A DNA stretch of 52,973 nucleotides from Prevotella sp. UBA5387 (GTDB lineage Bacteria > Bacteroidota > Bacteroidia > Bacteroidales > Bacteroidaceae), in assembly GCA_002407775.1 (NCBI GenBank), contig DHOP01000068.1, forward strand, positions 1-52,973. Reading direction: 5' to 3'. The notes below the pieces were generated by a model. The model worked only from the letters and a program-made list of their open reading frames with translations, was not told the origin of the DNA and searched no databases. Position 1 is the stretch's first letter. Every line of letters starts with the position of its first letter. Positions 25,723 through 34,438 of the stretch are shown here, in pieces. The position numbers and the translations under genes are program-made.

Positions 25723-26388
25723 TCAGAAAATTTTTCCGAAAATAATGTTGATAAATGTTTTGACAAGAATTTTTATGTCAAACCACCATGAACGATGCTC
25801 TAAGTAGTAGAGATCGAGGTCTAGACGTTTCAGCATTTTCTCGATAGTATCGGTGTAGCCATTGTATAGTGTGGCATAGGAGGTAACGCCTGGTCGTATC
25901 TGATAAAGAAATGTATACCTTAGATCGCGCGCTATGATTTGGTCTATGTAAAATTTACGCTCTGGTCGTGGCCCAATAAATGCCATGTCACCATTGACTA
26001 CATTCCACAGTTGTGGAAGTTCGTCCAAATGGTGGGTGCGCAAGAATCGACCAATGCTTGTCATCCGCTCATCCTTATCATGGCCAAAGAGTCGTGGTCC
26101 ATTTTTCTCAGCATCCACCTTCATACTACGAAATTTATAGATGGTAAATGGTCGTCCGAATCGACCAATGCGTTCCTGTCTGAAGATAGCAGGTCCTCCG
26201 TCCTCAAGCTTTACGAGGATATAACAAGTAAGAATTAAGGGAGAGAATAAGATAAGACATATAATGGCAACTACAAAATCAATTAACCGTTTGATGTTTC
26301 GTTCAAATTCGTTCATACCGTCTCGTATGAAGCGAGTGTTGCTTACGTCATCATTCCACTTAATATAGGAGGGAATATTTTCCTTCAT
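25723..26388 (-). CDS. Initiating sugar-phosphate transferase (WcaJ/WbaP-type), copy 1
   Basis: This 221-residue enzyme has the same build as its downstream neighbour: hydrophobic anchor at about residues 35-56, then KLEDGGPAIFRQERIGRFGR, YKFRSMKVDAEKNGPRL, LRTHHLDELPQLWNVVNGDM and FIGPRPERKFYID. Most of the catalytic domain is identical or conservatively changed between the two, so they arose by tandem duplication. Whether they load the same sugar cannot be read from sequence. The N-terminal 25 residues are the most divergent part. Located at the 3' end of the capsule locus, 118 bp after a glycosyltransferase gene. Confidence 0.9.
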   Translation of the reverse strand: MKENIPSYIKWNDDVSNTRFIRDGMNEFERNIKRLIDFVVAIICLILFSPLILTCYILVKLEDGGPAIFRQERIGRFGRPFTIYKFRSMKVDAEKNGPRLFGHDKDERMTSIGRFLRTHHLDELPQLWNVVNGDMAFIGPRPERKFYIDQIIARDLRYTFLYQIRPGVTSYATLYNGYTDTIEKMLKRLDLDLYYLEHRSWWFDIKILVKTFINIIFGKIF

Positions 26389-26506
26389 AGAGTTTTTTAT
26401 GATAGAAAACGTTTTTGCTTAATCTTTATTATTAAGTTTAGAACTCTTTCAAAAATTATTGGGAGAAGTAATTTGATTTATTAAGAATATTGTTATATAT
26501 AGAATA

Positions 26507-27265
26507 TCATATTAATTTTTTTTTGCATGCTCTTATGGCATAATGTATGTAATAAATAGAAGATTTCCAAGTGGACAAATGTTCTTTTTTTTTGTATATA
26601 TCCCATTGCCACCTGAGAACTTTTACTTTTTTTGCAGTTAAAGAATGTGTAGAGAGGCGATATGCTGCAGTTACCGTATTGGTGTTTTTTGCTACAAAAC
26701 CTTGCTTAAGAATATCTAACCACATGGCATAATCTTCATGGTAAATATTTAACACTTTAATCTTACCAACCTTCCTTGTATCATAGATACCTGTTAGATT
26801 GCCAATCGAATTTCCTTTTAGAAGATCTTTATAGGTTATGTAAGAAGGGGCAGAGATAATGCGTTTGTTTCGTACACCCTTTTCGTTCATCTTTTCATAG
26901 TTAGAGTAGACGATAGCAGTTTTGTCATCATTGAACAGAGGGATTTGCTGCTTTAGTTTATCCTTAAACCAGATGTCGTCACTATCAAGAAAGGCAATAA
27001 ATGTGCCAAGAGCCCGCTCTACGCCATAGTTTCGTGGTGCTGAAGGCATTCCTATGTGATGAGGATTTGTGTATACCTTGATACGAGAGTCTTTGTCTGC
27101 GTATGACTGGGCTGTGCGAACAGAATCGTCTGTGGAGCCATCATCAATAATAAGCAGTTCCCAGTTGGTGTAGCTCTGGCAAAGAACTGACTCAATAGCT
27201 TGCCCAATGAATGGTTCTGAATTGAACATGGGCATTATAACGGAAACTGTATGTTGTGCTTGCAT
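26507..27265 (-). CDS. GT2-family glycosyltransferase
   Basis: This 252-residue cytoplasmic or membrane-associated enzyme begins VSVIMPMFNSEPFIGQAIES and continues with LLIIDDGSTDDSV (about residues 35-47) and FIAFLDSDDIWFKDKL, the acidic metal-binding motif near residues 90-105. Family 2 inverting transferases add one sugar to the lipid-linked repeat unit. It starts a separate minus-strand unit: promoter TACTTTTG lies at 27297-27304. The region downstream of the catalytic fold is short, and the low-GC 3' end (poly-Lys) is typical of capsule genes. Confidence 0.9.
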   Translation of the reverse strand: MQAQHTVSVIMPMFNSEPFIGQAIESVLCQSYTNWELLIIDDGSTDDSVRTAQSYADKDSRIKVYTNPHHIGMPSAPRNYGVERALGTFIAFLDSDDIWFKDKLKQQIPLFNDDKTAIVYSNYEKMNEKGVRNKRIISAPSYITYKDLLKGNSIGNLTGIYDTRKVGKIKVLNIYHEDYAMWLDILKQGFVAKNTNTVTAAYRLSTHSLTAKKVKVLRWQWDIYKKKEHLSTWKSSIYYIHYAIRACKKKLI

Positions 27266-27296
27266 GAATAATTTGAACCGCGATTCTATGGTAATG

Positions 27297-27304
27297 CAAA
27301 AGTA
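27297..27304 (-). promoter_or_regulatory. -7 box of the minus-strand glycosyltransferase unit
   Basis: Reads TACTTTTG on the minus strand, about 32 bp before the start codon. Confidence 0.55.
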
Positions 27305-27381
27305 CCTATTTTATTTTCATATAACAAAAAAAACGTTACTAAAATGTCGTTGGAAGTCTTGCAAGTTATGTTGTAAAACGG

Positions 27382-27389
27382 TATTTTTG
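27382..27389 (+). promoter_or_regulatory. -7 box of the GH16-type gene
   Basis: TATTTTTG, 21 bp before the ATG at 27411. It excludes the earlier in-frame start at 27207, which would lie inside the divergent gene. Confidence 0.55.
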
Positions 27390-27410
27390 CCTAACATAAA
27401 GAAAAAGGTG

Positions 27411-28211
27411 ATGAGAAAATATAATATTATTTTATTATTCGTTGTAATTCTCGTGTGTGATTCAGGAAGGATGCACGGACAAAATGATTTGCAGAAATGG
27501 AAGTTGGTTTTTGAGGACGACTTTAACCTACCATATAGTAGCCCGCCAGACACCAGTAAGTGGAAAGCTTGCCAAAGGGAACCTTATCTATGGGCAAGAT
27601 GGATAAATAATAATAAAGATAATGTGGAAGTGAGAAGAGGACATTTGGTGTGTCGAGCAATACCCAATTATAATCTTCTACAAGATACCGCCATTATGAT
27701 GACAAGTGCGATACGAACTAAAGACAAATTTGCCTTGACATACGGGAAAGTGGAAGTAAGATTAAGAACCAACAGCAACCCTGGAAATTTTCCAGCAGCT
27801 TGGCTTCTACCAGTTTCAGTAGGCAATCCTTTTCGATATGGTGAAATCGATATTTTCGAATCTTTTGGTGGTGACGGTCAAGCTTATCAAACTATACATT
27901 CTCACAGATCCCAGATTCTTGGAAAACAGAAGCCAACTTCAGTCTCAAAAGCAATAAACCTCACACAGTGGCATATATATGGCGCGATTTGGACTCCAAA
28001 GTCCATTAGTTTTACTCTTGATGGTGAGGTGACAGCTGTGTACAATAAGTCAACTGATCAGAGAATTCTCGATGAAGGACAATGGACATTTGATCGACCT
28101 TATTATCTAATCTTAAATCAAAGTGTGGGTAACAGTAAGTGGAATACGCCAAATACGAAGTCAATATATGAAACCCAAATAGATTGGGTACGTATGTATC
28201 AGGCTCAATAA
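27411..28211 (+). CDS. Exported GH16-family polysaccharide hydrolase or transglycosylase
   Basis: This 266-residue protein has a signal peptide (RKYNIILLFVVILVCDSGRM, mature from about residue 22) and a complete GH16 jelly-roll. LVFEDDFNLPY opens the fold. The catalytic motif is GEIDIFESFGG (ExDxxE, about residues 146-156), and YGKVEVRLRT, WHIYGAIWTPKSISFTLDG and IDWVRMYQ follow. GH16 enzymes cut beta-1,3 or beta-1,4 glucans and galactans. It is the only gene on this strand within the capsule locus and is divergent from a glycosyltransferase and convergent with a fucosyltransferase-like gene, so it may trim or release the polysaccharide made here. Confidence 0.88.
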   Translation: MRKYNIILLFVVILVCDSGRMHGQNDLQKWKLVFEDDFNLPYSSPPDTSKWKACQREPYLWARWINNNKDNVEVRRGHLVCRAIPNYNLLQDTAIMMTSAIRTKDKFALTYGKVEVRLRTNSNPGNFPAAWLLPVSVGNPFRYGEIDIFESFGGDGQAYQTIHSHRSQILGKQKPTSVSKAINLTQWHIYGAIWTPKSISFTLDGEVTAVYNKSTDQRILDEGQWTFDRPYYLILNQSVGNSKWNTPNTKSIYETQIDWVRMYQAQ

Positions 28212-28236
28212 GCTAAAAAAAGGATTTTTGGAAAAA

Positions 28237-29058
28237 TTAGTTGTCTCTTCTAGCATATTCAAGAGGGATTTTTCCTAATTCTGCGGCGATTTGGGAATAA
28301 GACGAATAGTTACTTCCTATAATTTTGTTTGTTTTGCTGAGTGTAAAGAGCTCGGCTACGGCAAACTTCATTCCTTCTAGGCTATCGCGTGAAACGACAT
28401 TGTCTCCAATGAGGATACGATTTGGAAATTTCTGTCTCATATAAGTTTTGACCTCCTTGTCATCAGAAGCCAGATAGAAGGAGACATCTGGATCATCATT
28501 CACTTCCTTTTTTAATATGTTGACAAATCCCTCGATAGGAGAGTCCTCAATAGAGAATGTGTTGTCTGTTCGGCGTATATGTACACCTATGGTATGAGTT
28601 GTAAACTGCTGTGTAGCAAGATTGATCATTTCCTGAATTTCTGCTTTGGGAACAAACAGACTATTGGGTTCGTACAGATCAGACATAGGGTAGCAAGAAA
28701 TGAGAAGCAGACTTTTGGCATTATTTTTAATTTTCTTGAAGATGTCACCTCCTGCGTATATACTCAGATTATATATTACTTGGGAATATTTGCAAAGGAA
28801 AGGACGCCTAATAAGGTAATCTTTAGTATAATTGATTGCAAATTTCCAATTATAGTTTTCTTCTAAGGTAGCAATCTCAGCCGGAATATTTTGAAACAAA
28901 TCATCGAATCTTGCATGAAGGCCTTCGTATTGATTCCAAATAATGTGTAGAGGGCAATCAAGTTTTTTTGAAATATAGACAGCAGAAGCAATAGCCCTCA
29001 TTCTATTGCAAAGTCCTGCTGTAGGTATAATATCGATATGTCGTGTATTTACTATCAT
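28237..29058 (-). CDS. Fucosyltransferase-like glycosyltransferase
   Basis: This 273-residue protein has PTAGLCNRMRAIASAVYISK near the N-terminus and IGVHIRRTDN near residues 160-169. The latter is the HxRRxD-type GDP-fucose binding motif of GT11/GT23/O-fucosyltransferase-like folds. NKIIGSNYSSYSQIAAELG near the end matches the motif at the end of the same fold. Donor and linkage are not known; GDP-fucose is inferred from the motif alone. ATG at 29058 is preferred to a TTG three codons upstream. It is the last gene of the long minus-strand capsule operon and ends 25 bp from the convergent GH16 gene. Confidence 0.75.
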   Translation of the reverse strand: MIVNTRHIDIIPTAGLCNRMRAIASAVYISKKLDCPLHIIWNQYEGLHARFDDLFQNIPAEIATLEENYNWKFAINYTKDYLIRRPFLCKYSQVIYNLSIYAGGDIFKKIKNNAKSLLLISCYPMSDLYEPNSLFVPKAEIQEMINLATQQFTTHTIGVHIRRTDNTFSIEDSPIEGFVNILKKEVNDDPDVSFYLASDDKEVKTYMRQKFPNRILIGDNVVSRDSLEGMKFAVAELFTLSKTNKIIGSNYSSYSQIAAELGKIPLEYARRDN

Positions 29059-29106
29059 TTGATTCAATATACATTTAATGTTGTTATCTGAAACTAGGAA
29101 CTCTAC

Positions 29107-29946
29107 TTAAGAGCGAAGCAAACACATAGCGTTCTTAAGGATAGCAAATAGACGATTGAGAAAAAATGGCAAGTTGTATTGAGTTGGGTGGGAAAAGTAG
29201 GTTGAAGTATACTTATACACTAAAAGAATCGTGTTAATAGCTACTTGGCCTATCTTATGCTTTGCTCGTGAAGCTGAATTTTTGCGTTCCCTTATATAAT
29301 AAATAGTATTGGGAGGAGCTAAGATGATGTATTTTATACGATGACTTATTGTTGCCATAAAATAAGCATCTTCACCTAATGGTAAAGCTTTGTCAAACTT
29401 CGCCCCGTGTATCATATTACTTGGAATTAGTTTACAACATGATGTTGAAAGAAATGTACGTCCCTTTAGTAAAGTGAGGGTATCATTATGAAGGCACTTT
29501 TTGTATGCCTGGGCAAAGAATTTATCTTCGATTTGTTTTGTCTGTTCATTATAGTTTTTTGCGTTGGCAATAGTGATGCAATTATCTCCTTTCATACAAG
29601 TAAGAAGATTTTCTAGATAGTTGTCTGATAGCCAATCGTCATCATCTAGAAAGGTGACATACTCTCCCTTTGAGGCCATAAGTCCTAGATTTCTTGCATT
29701 CGACACACCTGGCACATCAGTTTGTATGATTTGTGCAGAGAGTTGAAGTTTTTCAATTTCTTTTTTTATCATTGGATAATATGGTTCGTTACAACCATTA
29801 ACAATGATAATCAGCTCAAAAAGATCATGATTCAAAGTTTGCCGAGAAACACTGTCCAAGCATTTCATTATATATGCATGGGGTTTGTATGTCGGTATTA
29901 TGACTGAGATCTTTATAGAAGTAGTATTGATATAACTTTCTTTCAC
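29107..29946 (-). CDS. GT2-family glycosyltransferase
   Basis: This 279-residue enzyme has ISVIIPTYKPHAYIMKCLDS at the N-terminus and GEYVTFLDDDDWLSDNYL (about residues 93-110) with the acidic metal-binding cluster. The start codon is GTG; there is no earlier or nearby ATG that keeps the first strand of the fold. It is part of the capsule operon, 50 bp after the WbsX gene. It probably adds one sugar of the repeat unit on the cytoplasmic face. Confidence 0.88.
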   Translation of the reverse strand: MKESYINTTSIKISVIIPTYKPHAYIMKCLDSVSRQTLNHDLFELIIIVNGCNEPYYPMIKKEIEKLQLSAQIIQTDVPGVSNARNLGLMASKGEYVTFLDDDDWLSDNYLENLLTCMKGDNCITIANAKNYNEQTKQIEDKFFAQAYKKCLHNDTLTLLKGRTFLSTSCCKLIPSNMIHGAKFDKALPLGEDAYFMATISHRIKYIILAPPNTIYYIRERKNSASRAKHKIGQVAINTILLVYKYTSTYFSHPTQYNLPFFLNRLFAILKNAMCLLRS

Positions 29947-29996
29947 TTGATGTCCGTTTCTGGAAGTTGAATTAAATATTGACCCAAAGACAATCG

Positions 29997-31142
29997 TTAC
30001 TTAATTTCGTCTTTTAATGCATTCAAGAATCCATGTCCATATTTTAAATCTGGTTCCATATAGTTACCTTCTCCCCATTCATTCCATGAACGTAGAAACA
30101 AAATCTGGTGTTCTTTTTTCTTATTACGGATTATCTGAAGTGCATTATGTATGTGTTCTTTGAAGTTATCTGGGGTTGCATTGATATAAGCCTCTTCGTG
30201 ATTGCCAGTTCTTGGTGATCTGTCCCATTGTGGCATAATTGTGGGGAAGACATTTTCCCAATTATCTTCTGGGGCATAGAAGTTTTTTGTTACCTTACTA
30301 TAATCATAAAGCGTAGTAGGTAAGAAAGGAATATAACGTTGCAATATTTTTTTGACGTTGCGTTGATAAATTCCATGGTCGATCATTTCTCCACGTGATT
30401 TACCAAAAGAATTGATGCCTTGAAAACCTAGACTTAATATTTTGTTATAAACCTCTTCACTGCTTTTTAAATTTGGCAACACACGCTCGATACCTCCATC
30501 TGCAGTTCTCTTAATTGTTGATGTAGAACTAATCATGGCAACAAAATAAATTCCTTTCAGTCCATTTTTTTGGGCTAACTGTTGCCATAGGTTCATAAAA
30601 CTACTAACATCAGCAAAGGCATACGGATCGAAAATTGCAAATAGTGGCTTTTCATCTATGGTAATATAGCGTTTGTCTTTAAAAGCTGGAAGTACATTGA
30701 GGAAGTGTCGTATATAGTCCTCTTTACCAGCATAGAGTTGTTGTGCAATCATTTTCTTATCGCCTCTATTCTGCCATGTTGCCGTTGTCCAGTTGTGATT
30801 AGCCCAAGCTAAGCAGAAAGGAAAGTCGGGTTTACCCGAAGCCAAAACTTCGTTGAAAGGACGTTCCAAGAGTTGCTTGCCATTTCCAAACCAGTAATGC
30901 CAATAACAGAATCCCTCTATTCCTGCGTCACGCGCCATTTGTGCCTGTTGTTCTCGGACTTCAGGAAGGCGTAGGTCATAAAAACCTAAGTCTGCAGGAA
31001 TGCGTGGTTGATAATGTCCACGAAATAGTGGTTTGGCCTTTGCCACGTTGGTCCATTCGGTAAAACCAGGTCCCCAAGCTTCATCGTTTTCTGGAATTGG
31101 ATGGAATTGTGGAAGGTAATATGCAATAACTCTAGCTTTCAT
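29997..31142 (-). CDS. WbsX/GH99-like glycan enzyme
   Basis: This 381-residue protein of the WbsX family (GH99-like fold) occurs in O-antigen and capsule loci. The typical opening is RVIAYYLPQFHPIPENDEAW, followed by GFTEWTNVAKAKPLFRGHYQ, GIEGFCYWHYWFGNGK and, near the end, LRSWNEWGEGNYMEPDLKYG. It is unclear whether the family transfers or cleaves sugars (endomannosidase-like). The ATG overlaps the stop of the upstream acyltransferase gene (ATGA), so the two are translationally coupled. Confidence 0.9.
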   Translation of the reverse strand: MKARVIAYYLPQFHPIPENDEAWGPGFTEWTNVAKAKPLFRGHYQPRIPADLGFYDLRLPEVREQQAQMARDAGIEGFCYWHYWFGNGKQLLERPFNEVLASGKPDFPFCLAWANHNWTTATWQNRGDKKMIAQQLYAGKEDYIRHFLNVLPAFKDKRYITIDEKPLFAIFDPYAFADVSSFMNLWQQLAQKNGLKGIYFVAMISSTSTIKRTADGGIERVLPNLKSSEEVYNKILSLGFQGINSFGKSRGEMIDHGIYQRNVKKILQRYIPFLPTTLYDYSKVTKNFYAPEDNWENVFPTIMPQWDRSPRTGNHEEAYINATPDNFKEHIHNALQIIRNKKKEHQILFLRSWNEWGEGNYMEPDLKYGHGFLNALKDEIK

Positions 31143-31789
31143 TCATTCGATTTTGGGTTGATGATTTTAATAACTTTTGCTGGTACACCAGCAGCAATGC
31201 AATATGGAGGTAGATTATTGGTAACAACAGCATTAGCTCCGACAATAGCACCTTTTCCTATGGTGACACCGCCTAACACACAGACATTATTACCCAACCA
31301 AACATTGTCTTCGATCGTAATGGGCCCTTTGTCAACAAGGGGTCTTTCTTCCGGTCGAAGTTCCATATCTTTATACGTACTATTTCCATGACTGTTGTCA
31401 GAGATGAGAACATTTGTGCCTGTTAACACATTATTGCCAATGGTTATTTGTCCAACTGCGGTAATATGTGCATCTCTTCTAATACAACAAAAGTTACCAA
31501 TTTTGATGGTTGGGTGAAAGGTTTGATCCCTGAATTTTTCCCATGCCGTCAATTGTATGTCAGATTCCAAGGTTGTGTTATTTCCCACAGAAATATATTT
31601 TAATCCATTTAGCCTTTGTGATCTCCATCCCAAAGTTGAGCCTGTGCCCCAATTGGCAAATCGTCTTTTGTATATGCCAACGTATAATTGGCTAAGCAAC
31701 CCATGCATCCTTACATGAGTTTCAGTTGGCAGAATCCATGAGAAGAGCCATCCTATAGATTGAAAAATATATTTAAGTATTTGGTTCAT
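31139..31789 (-). CDS. Left-handed beta-helix acyltransferase
   Basis: This 216-residue hexapeptide-repeat acyltransferase of the WcaF/maltose O-acetyltransferase type has repeated [LIV]-G-x4 turns (ITIGNNVLTGTNVLIS, then ITIEDNVWLGNNVCVLG and VTIGKGAIVGANAVVT). The catalytic histidine lies in SDNSHGNSTY. It probably O-acetylates a sugar of the repeat unit. Coupled to the next gene by a 4-bp overlap. Confidence 0.9.
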   Translation of the reverse strand: MNQILKYIFQSIGWLFSWILPTETHVRMHGLLSQLYVGIYKRRFANWGTGSTLGWRSQRLNGLKYISVGNNTTLESDIQLTAWEKFRDQTFHPTIKIGNFCCIRRDAHITAVGQITIGNNVLTGTNVLISDNSHGNSTYKDMELRPEERPLVDKGPITIEDNVWLGNNVCVLGGVTIGKGAIVGANAVVTNNLPPYCIAAGVPAKVIKIINPKSNE

Positions 31790-31800
31790 AACTTATTAAA

Positions 31801-32862
31801 TTACACTTTCCAGAATAGGTCCAATCCAATGTCAGGCAATGAGTAATTAAGATACAACAAGCCTAATATTGATATAATTGTGATAGAAGCCCATCGTGGA
31901 TTAATGGTATGGTAAATGTCTGCGAATAAAATGATGGTTACAGCTTGAAGTAGCATATTAATTCTTTGTGCAAATACCGGGAAAAAAGAAAATAGAGCGT
32001 AAGCTGATACTCCACATGCGAATAACTTCATTAGAATTGGATAAAACTTGTTGTATCGCAGAATAGTATCTTGAAAATAAAAGAGATAATAAAATAAGGC
32101 AATAGTTGCCAATTGTAAAGGACTGAATATGTTGACTGACGCAAAATCACCGATTCCTTTCTCGGTAGCAGCTTGGTAAAGTGCAAGTTTGTCGCTCACA
32201 TATGGAATCTCGAATGGCAAATTCATAATTATGGCAAATCCCATGATTGATAATACATATCCTGCAGGTATCACTGATCCCCAAATCATTTTTTGTTTAT
32301 GAGTCATTTCTTTATTTGACATAAATAGCATGGGGAACAGTATCAAAGCCGACATATGAAATAAACTTCCAATGAGGAGCAACATGAATGCTCTTTTCTT
32401 TTCACCTTCCCCCATTGCAATTATCGCAAGGAGCATTATTCCAGATAATATTCCAGTACGAATTTGCATGCATTCGTGAGTAACGTAATAATAGCTGATG
32501 TATATCAACAAAGGCAAAAAAACAGTTTTTTCAAACTTTGTAATAGCAAACATTTTGAGTCCTACTCCAAAGAAGGCATAGAAAAGAAATAGAATATGAA
32601 CATCGGAAGTGATATGGCTGAATATCTGTGAAAGAAATATATAAGAATATTCCACTGTGCCACTCTTCAGATTATCAATATTTTGATAAGTATATTCATA
32701 GTTTGCTGAATCAGGGTCAATACCAACTTCTCTCAATCCGGCAACTAATATCAAAATAACACCTATAATCCAATAAATGAACATTCGATATTTCCCCAAG
32801 TACTTTTCGTATAAAGCAAGAAAAGCAGTTGCAACGTATATAGAGAGTACAAGGTAAGCCAT
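31801..32862 (-). CDS. EpsG-type polysaccharide polymerase (Wzy)
   Basis: This 353-residue, very hydrophobic protein has about ten membrane segments. The start MAYLVLSIYVATAFLALYEK and the early motif VAGLREVGIDPDSANYEYTY (about residues 40-59) are characteristic of the EpsG/Wzy polymerase group, which joins repeat units on the periplasmic side. It is directly between the flippase gene (1 bp gap) and the acyltransferase gene (11 bp gap). The sequence is too variable to suggest a linkage. Confidence 0.85.
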   Translation of the reverse strand: MAYLVLSIYVATAFLALYEKYLGKYRMFIYWIIGVILILVAGLREVGIDPDSANYEYTYQNIDNLKSGTVEYSYIFLSQIFSHITSDVHILFLFYAFFGVGLKMFAITKFEKTVFLPLLIYISYYYVTHECMQIRTGILSGIMLLAIIAMGEGEKKRAFMLLLIGSLFHMSALILFPMLFMSNKEMTHKQKMIWGSVIPAGYVLSIMGFAIIMNLPFEIPYVSDKLALYQAATEKGIGDFASVNIFSPLQLATIALFYYLFYFQDTILRYNKFYPILMKLFACGVSAYALFSFFPVFAQRINMLLQAVTIILFADIYHTINPRWASITIISILGLLYLNYSLPDIGLDLFWKV

Positions 32863-32863
32863 A

Positions 32864-34420
32864 TTATCTAAACAAAGTTTGTCTTATGAAAACATTCATT
32901 TGTTTCCTTTCATTTCTATTAATTCCAATAATGTAAGCAAGTATAATTGTAATAACCAATGATGCAAAGAATACAGTAATAAATTGAATTAATTGATTAG
33001 TTATGTTATAAGTAAGCCATTCAGAAAACAAGGAATTGATGATCACTATACAGGCAACAGGGATAACAAAAGTTATCAAATACCTTCTCAGACTAAAAGC
33101 AGGATATTGTTGTTTTAAAATGATAAGTCTGACAATATGTGCAAACGAACATGTACCAATCAATGATATGAAAATCCAATAGGATGGCATACCCATTTTA
33201 AAGAATATCCAAGTCAAAGGAACACTAGCAATTGTAAAACTCTCGACAATGAGAAAATAATACTTTATCTTTCCTATTGCTTGTATGATAATGGTTATGG
33301 GATTTTGTAATGCAAGGACTACTGTATAGATAATAAATAGTTGCGAAAATAATATCATTTCGTCAGTAGTTTGTTTTGAACCCAACCAAATATTGAGTAT
33401 TGCCCTTGCTTCATAAACAAAAGGGATTGCAATTGCTGTAAGAAGATAGGCGAGTGCCTTATTACTTGCTGAAAATAACTGATCTAAGTATGTACGATTA
33501 TTACTCGAATAGGCCTTAATCATTGCAGGTCTAAAGGCTAAAACAATGCTATTGCAAAGTGTGTTGAGAGCATTGTAAACTTGATTTGAAATGGCAAAGG
33601 CTGCATTAATCGCTGGACCAAAAAAAGTATTAAGAAGAATTATGCTACCTTGTATCATACCAACACCAGCCAGAGAACCGTAGAATGTCCAACCGGAGAA
33701 GCTTATGAGACTTTGATATAATTGTGGATCTTTTACTTTAACATAATGACATTCTGCATATCGAGTACGTGCAATAACAATGTAGCAAATCATCACTAGA
33801 CAAGCTTCAACTGCCATTGCGATACCATAAAATACAAGATTGTCAATCGGTGCACTCTTTATTAAAAATGCTATTACCAGTTTTGCTAAACTGTCGAAAG
33901 TAGAGATAAGCGTATATACTCCCATATGTTCGCGAGCAAATACGGTTCCCATAAAAGGTATTTGAATGATACTAAATACGAATGACAACAACGCAAGTTG
34001 GAAGATCCAATTTGCTGCTACCATTCTATCTGATGGAATAGTCATTTCGCTATTTACAAACCATAGTCCACCAGTTTCAAACAATATCATAATAACCAAT
34101 GTAAGTATAAGCGTTAGATTTATGCTAACTGAGAAAATATCTTTCAGCTTATCTTGGTCGCCTTTACCAATAGCAAACGAATAGAATCTTTGAGTTGATA
34201 TGGCCAATACGCTAGTTAGACATGTACTCGTAGTTACTACTCCGCCTATGGCATTGAAGATGCCATAATCTACAGTGCCTAAGCCGCTGAGAACCCAACG
34301 TACGGTGTAAAGATTAACAACTGTAATAACGAGCATACGAAAAAACAAAACGAGCGTATTTGATGCAATTCGCTTCGTTTTGTTAGTATTTTCGTTATTG
34401 GTTAACTTTTGTTGGGACAT
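32864..34420 (-). CDS. Wzx-type polysaccharide flippase
   Basis: This 518-residue membrane protein of the MATE/MurJ-like polysaccharide biosynthesis family has about 14 hydrophobic segments, beginning ASNTLVLFFRMLVITVVNLY and containing RWVLSGLGTVDYGIFNAIGG. It flips the lipid-linked repeat unit across the inner membrane. The gene has the low GC typical of capsule genes and lies in the order Wza-Wzz-Wzx-Wzy. Confidence 0.9.
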   Translation of the reverse strand: MSQQKLTNNENTNKTKRIASNTLVLFFRMLVITVVNLYTVRWVLSGLGTVDYGIFNAIGGVVTTSTCLTSVLAISTQRFYSFAIGKGDQDKLKDIFSVSINLTLILTLVIMILFETGGLWFVNSEMTIPSDRMVAANWIFQLALLSFVFSIIQIPFMGTVFAREHMGVYTLISTFDSLAKLVIAFLIKSAPIDNLVFYGIAMAVEACLVMICYIVIARTRYAECHYVKVKDPQLYQSLISFSGWTFYGSLAGVGMIQGSIILLNTFFGPAINAAFAISNQVYNALNTLCNSIVLAFRPAMIKAYSSNNRTYLDQLFSASNKALAYLLTAIAIPFVYEARAILNIWLGSKQTTDEMILFSQLFIIYTVVLALQNPITIIIQAIGKIKYYFLIVESFTIASVPLTWIFFKMGMPSYWIFISLIGTCSFAHIVRLIILKQQYPAFSLRRYLITFVIPVACIVIINSLFSEWLTYNITNQLIQFITVFFASLVITIILAYIIGINRNERKQMNVFIRQTLFR

Positions 34421-34438
34421 GAGAATGTGATGGAGAAA

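Noticed and set aside
27207..27410. Earlier start of the GH16 gene at 27207
   Set aside because: It would overlap the divergent glycosyltransferase gene and its promoter; the signal peptide begins at 27411.
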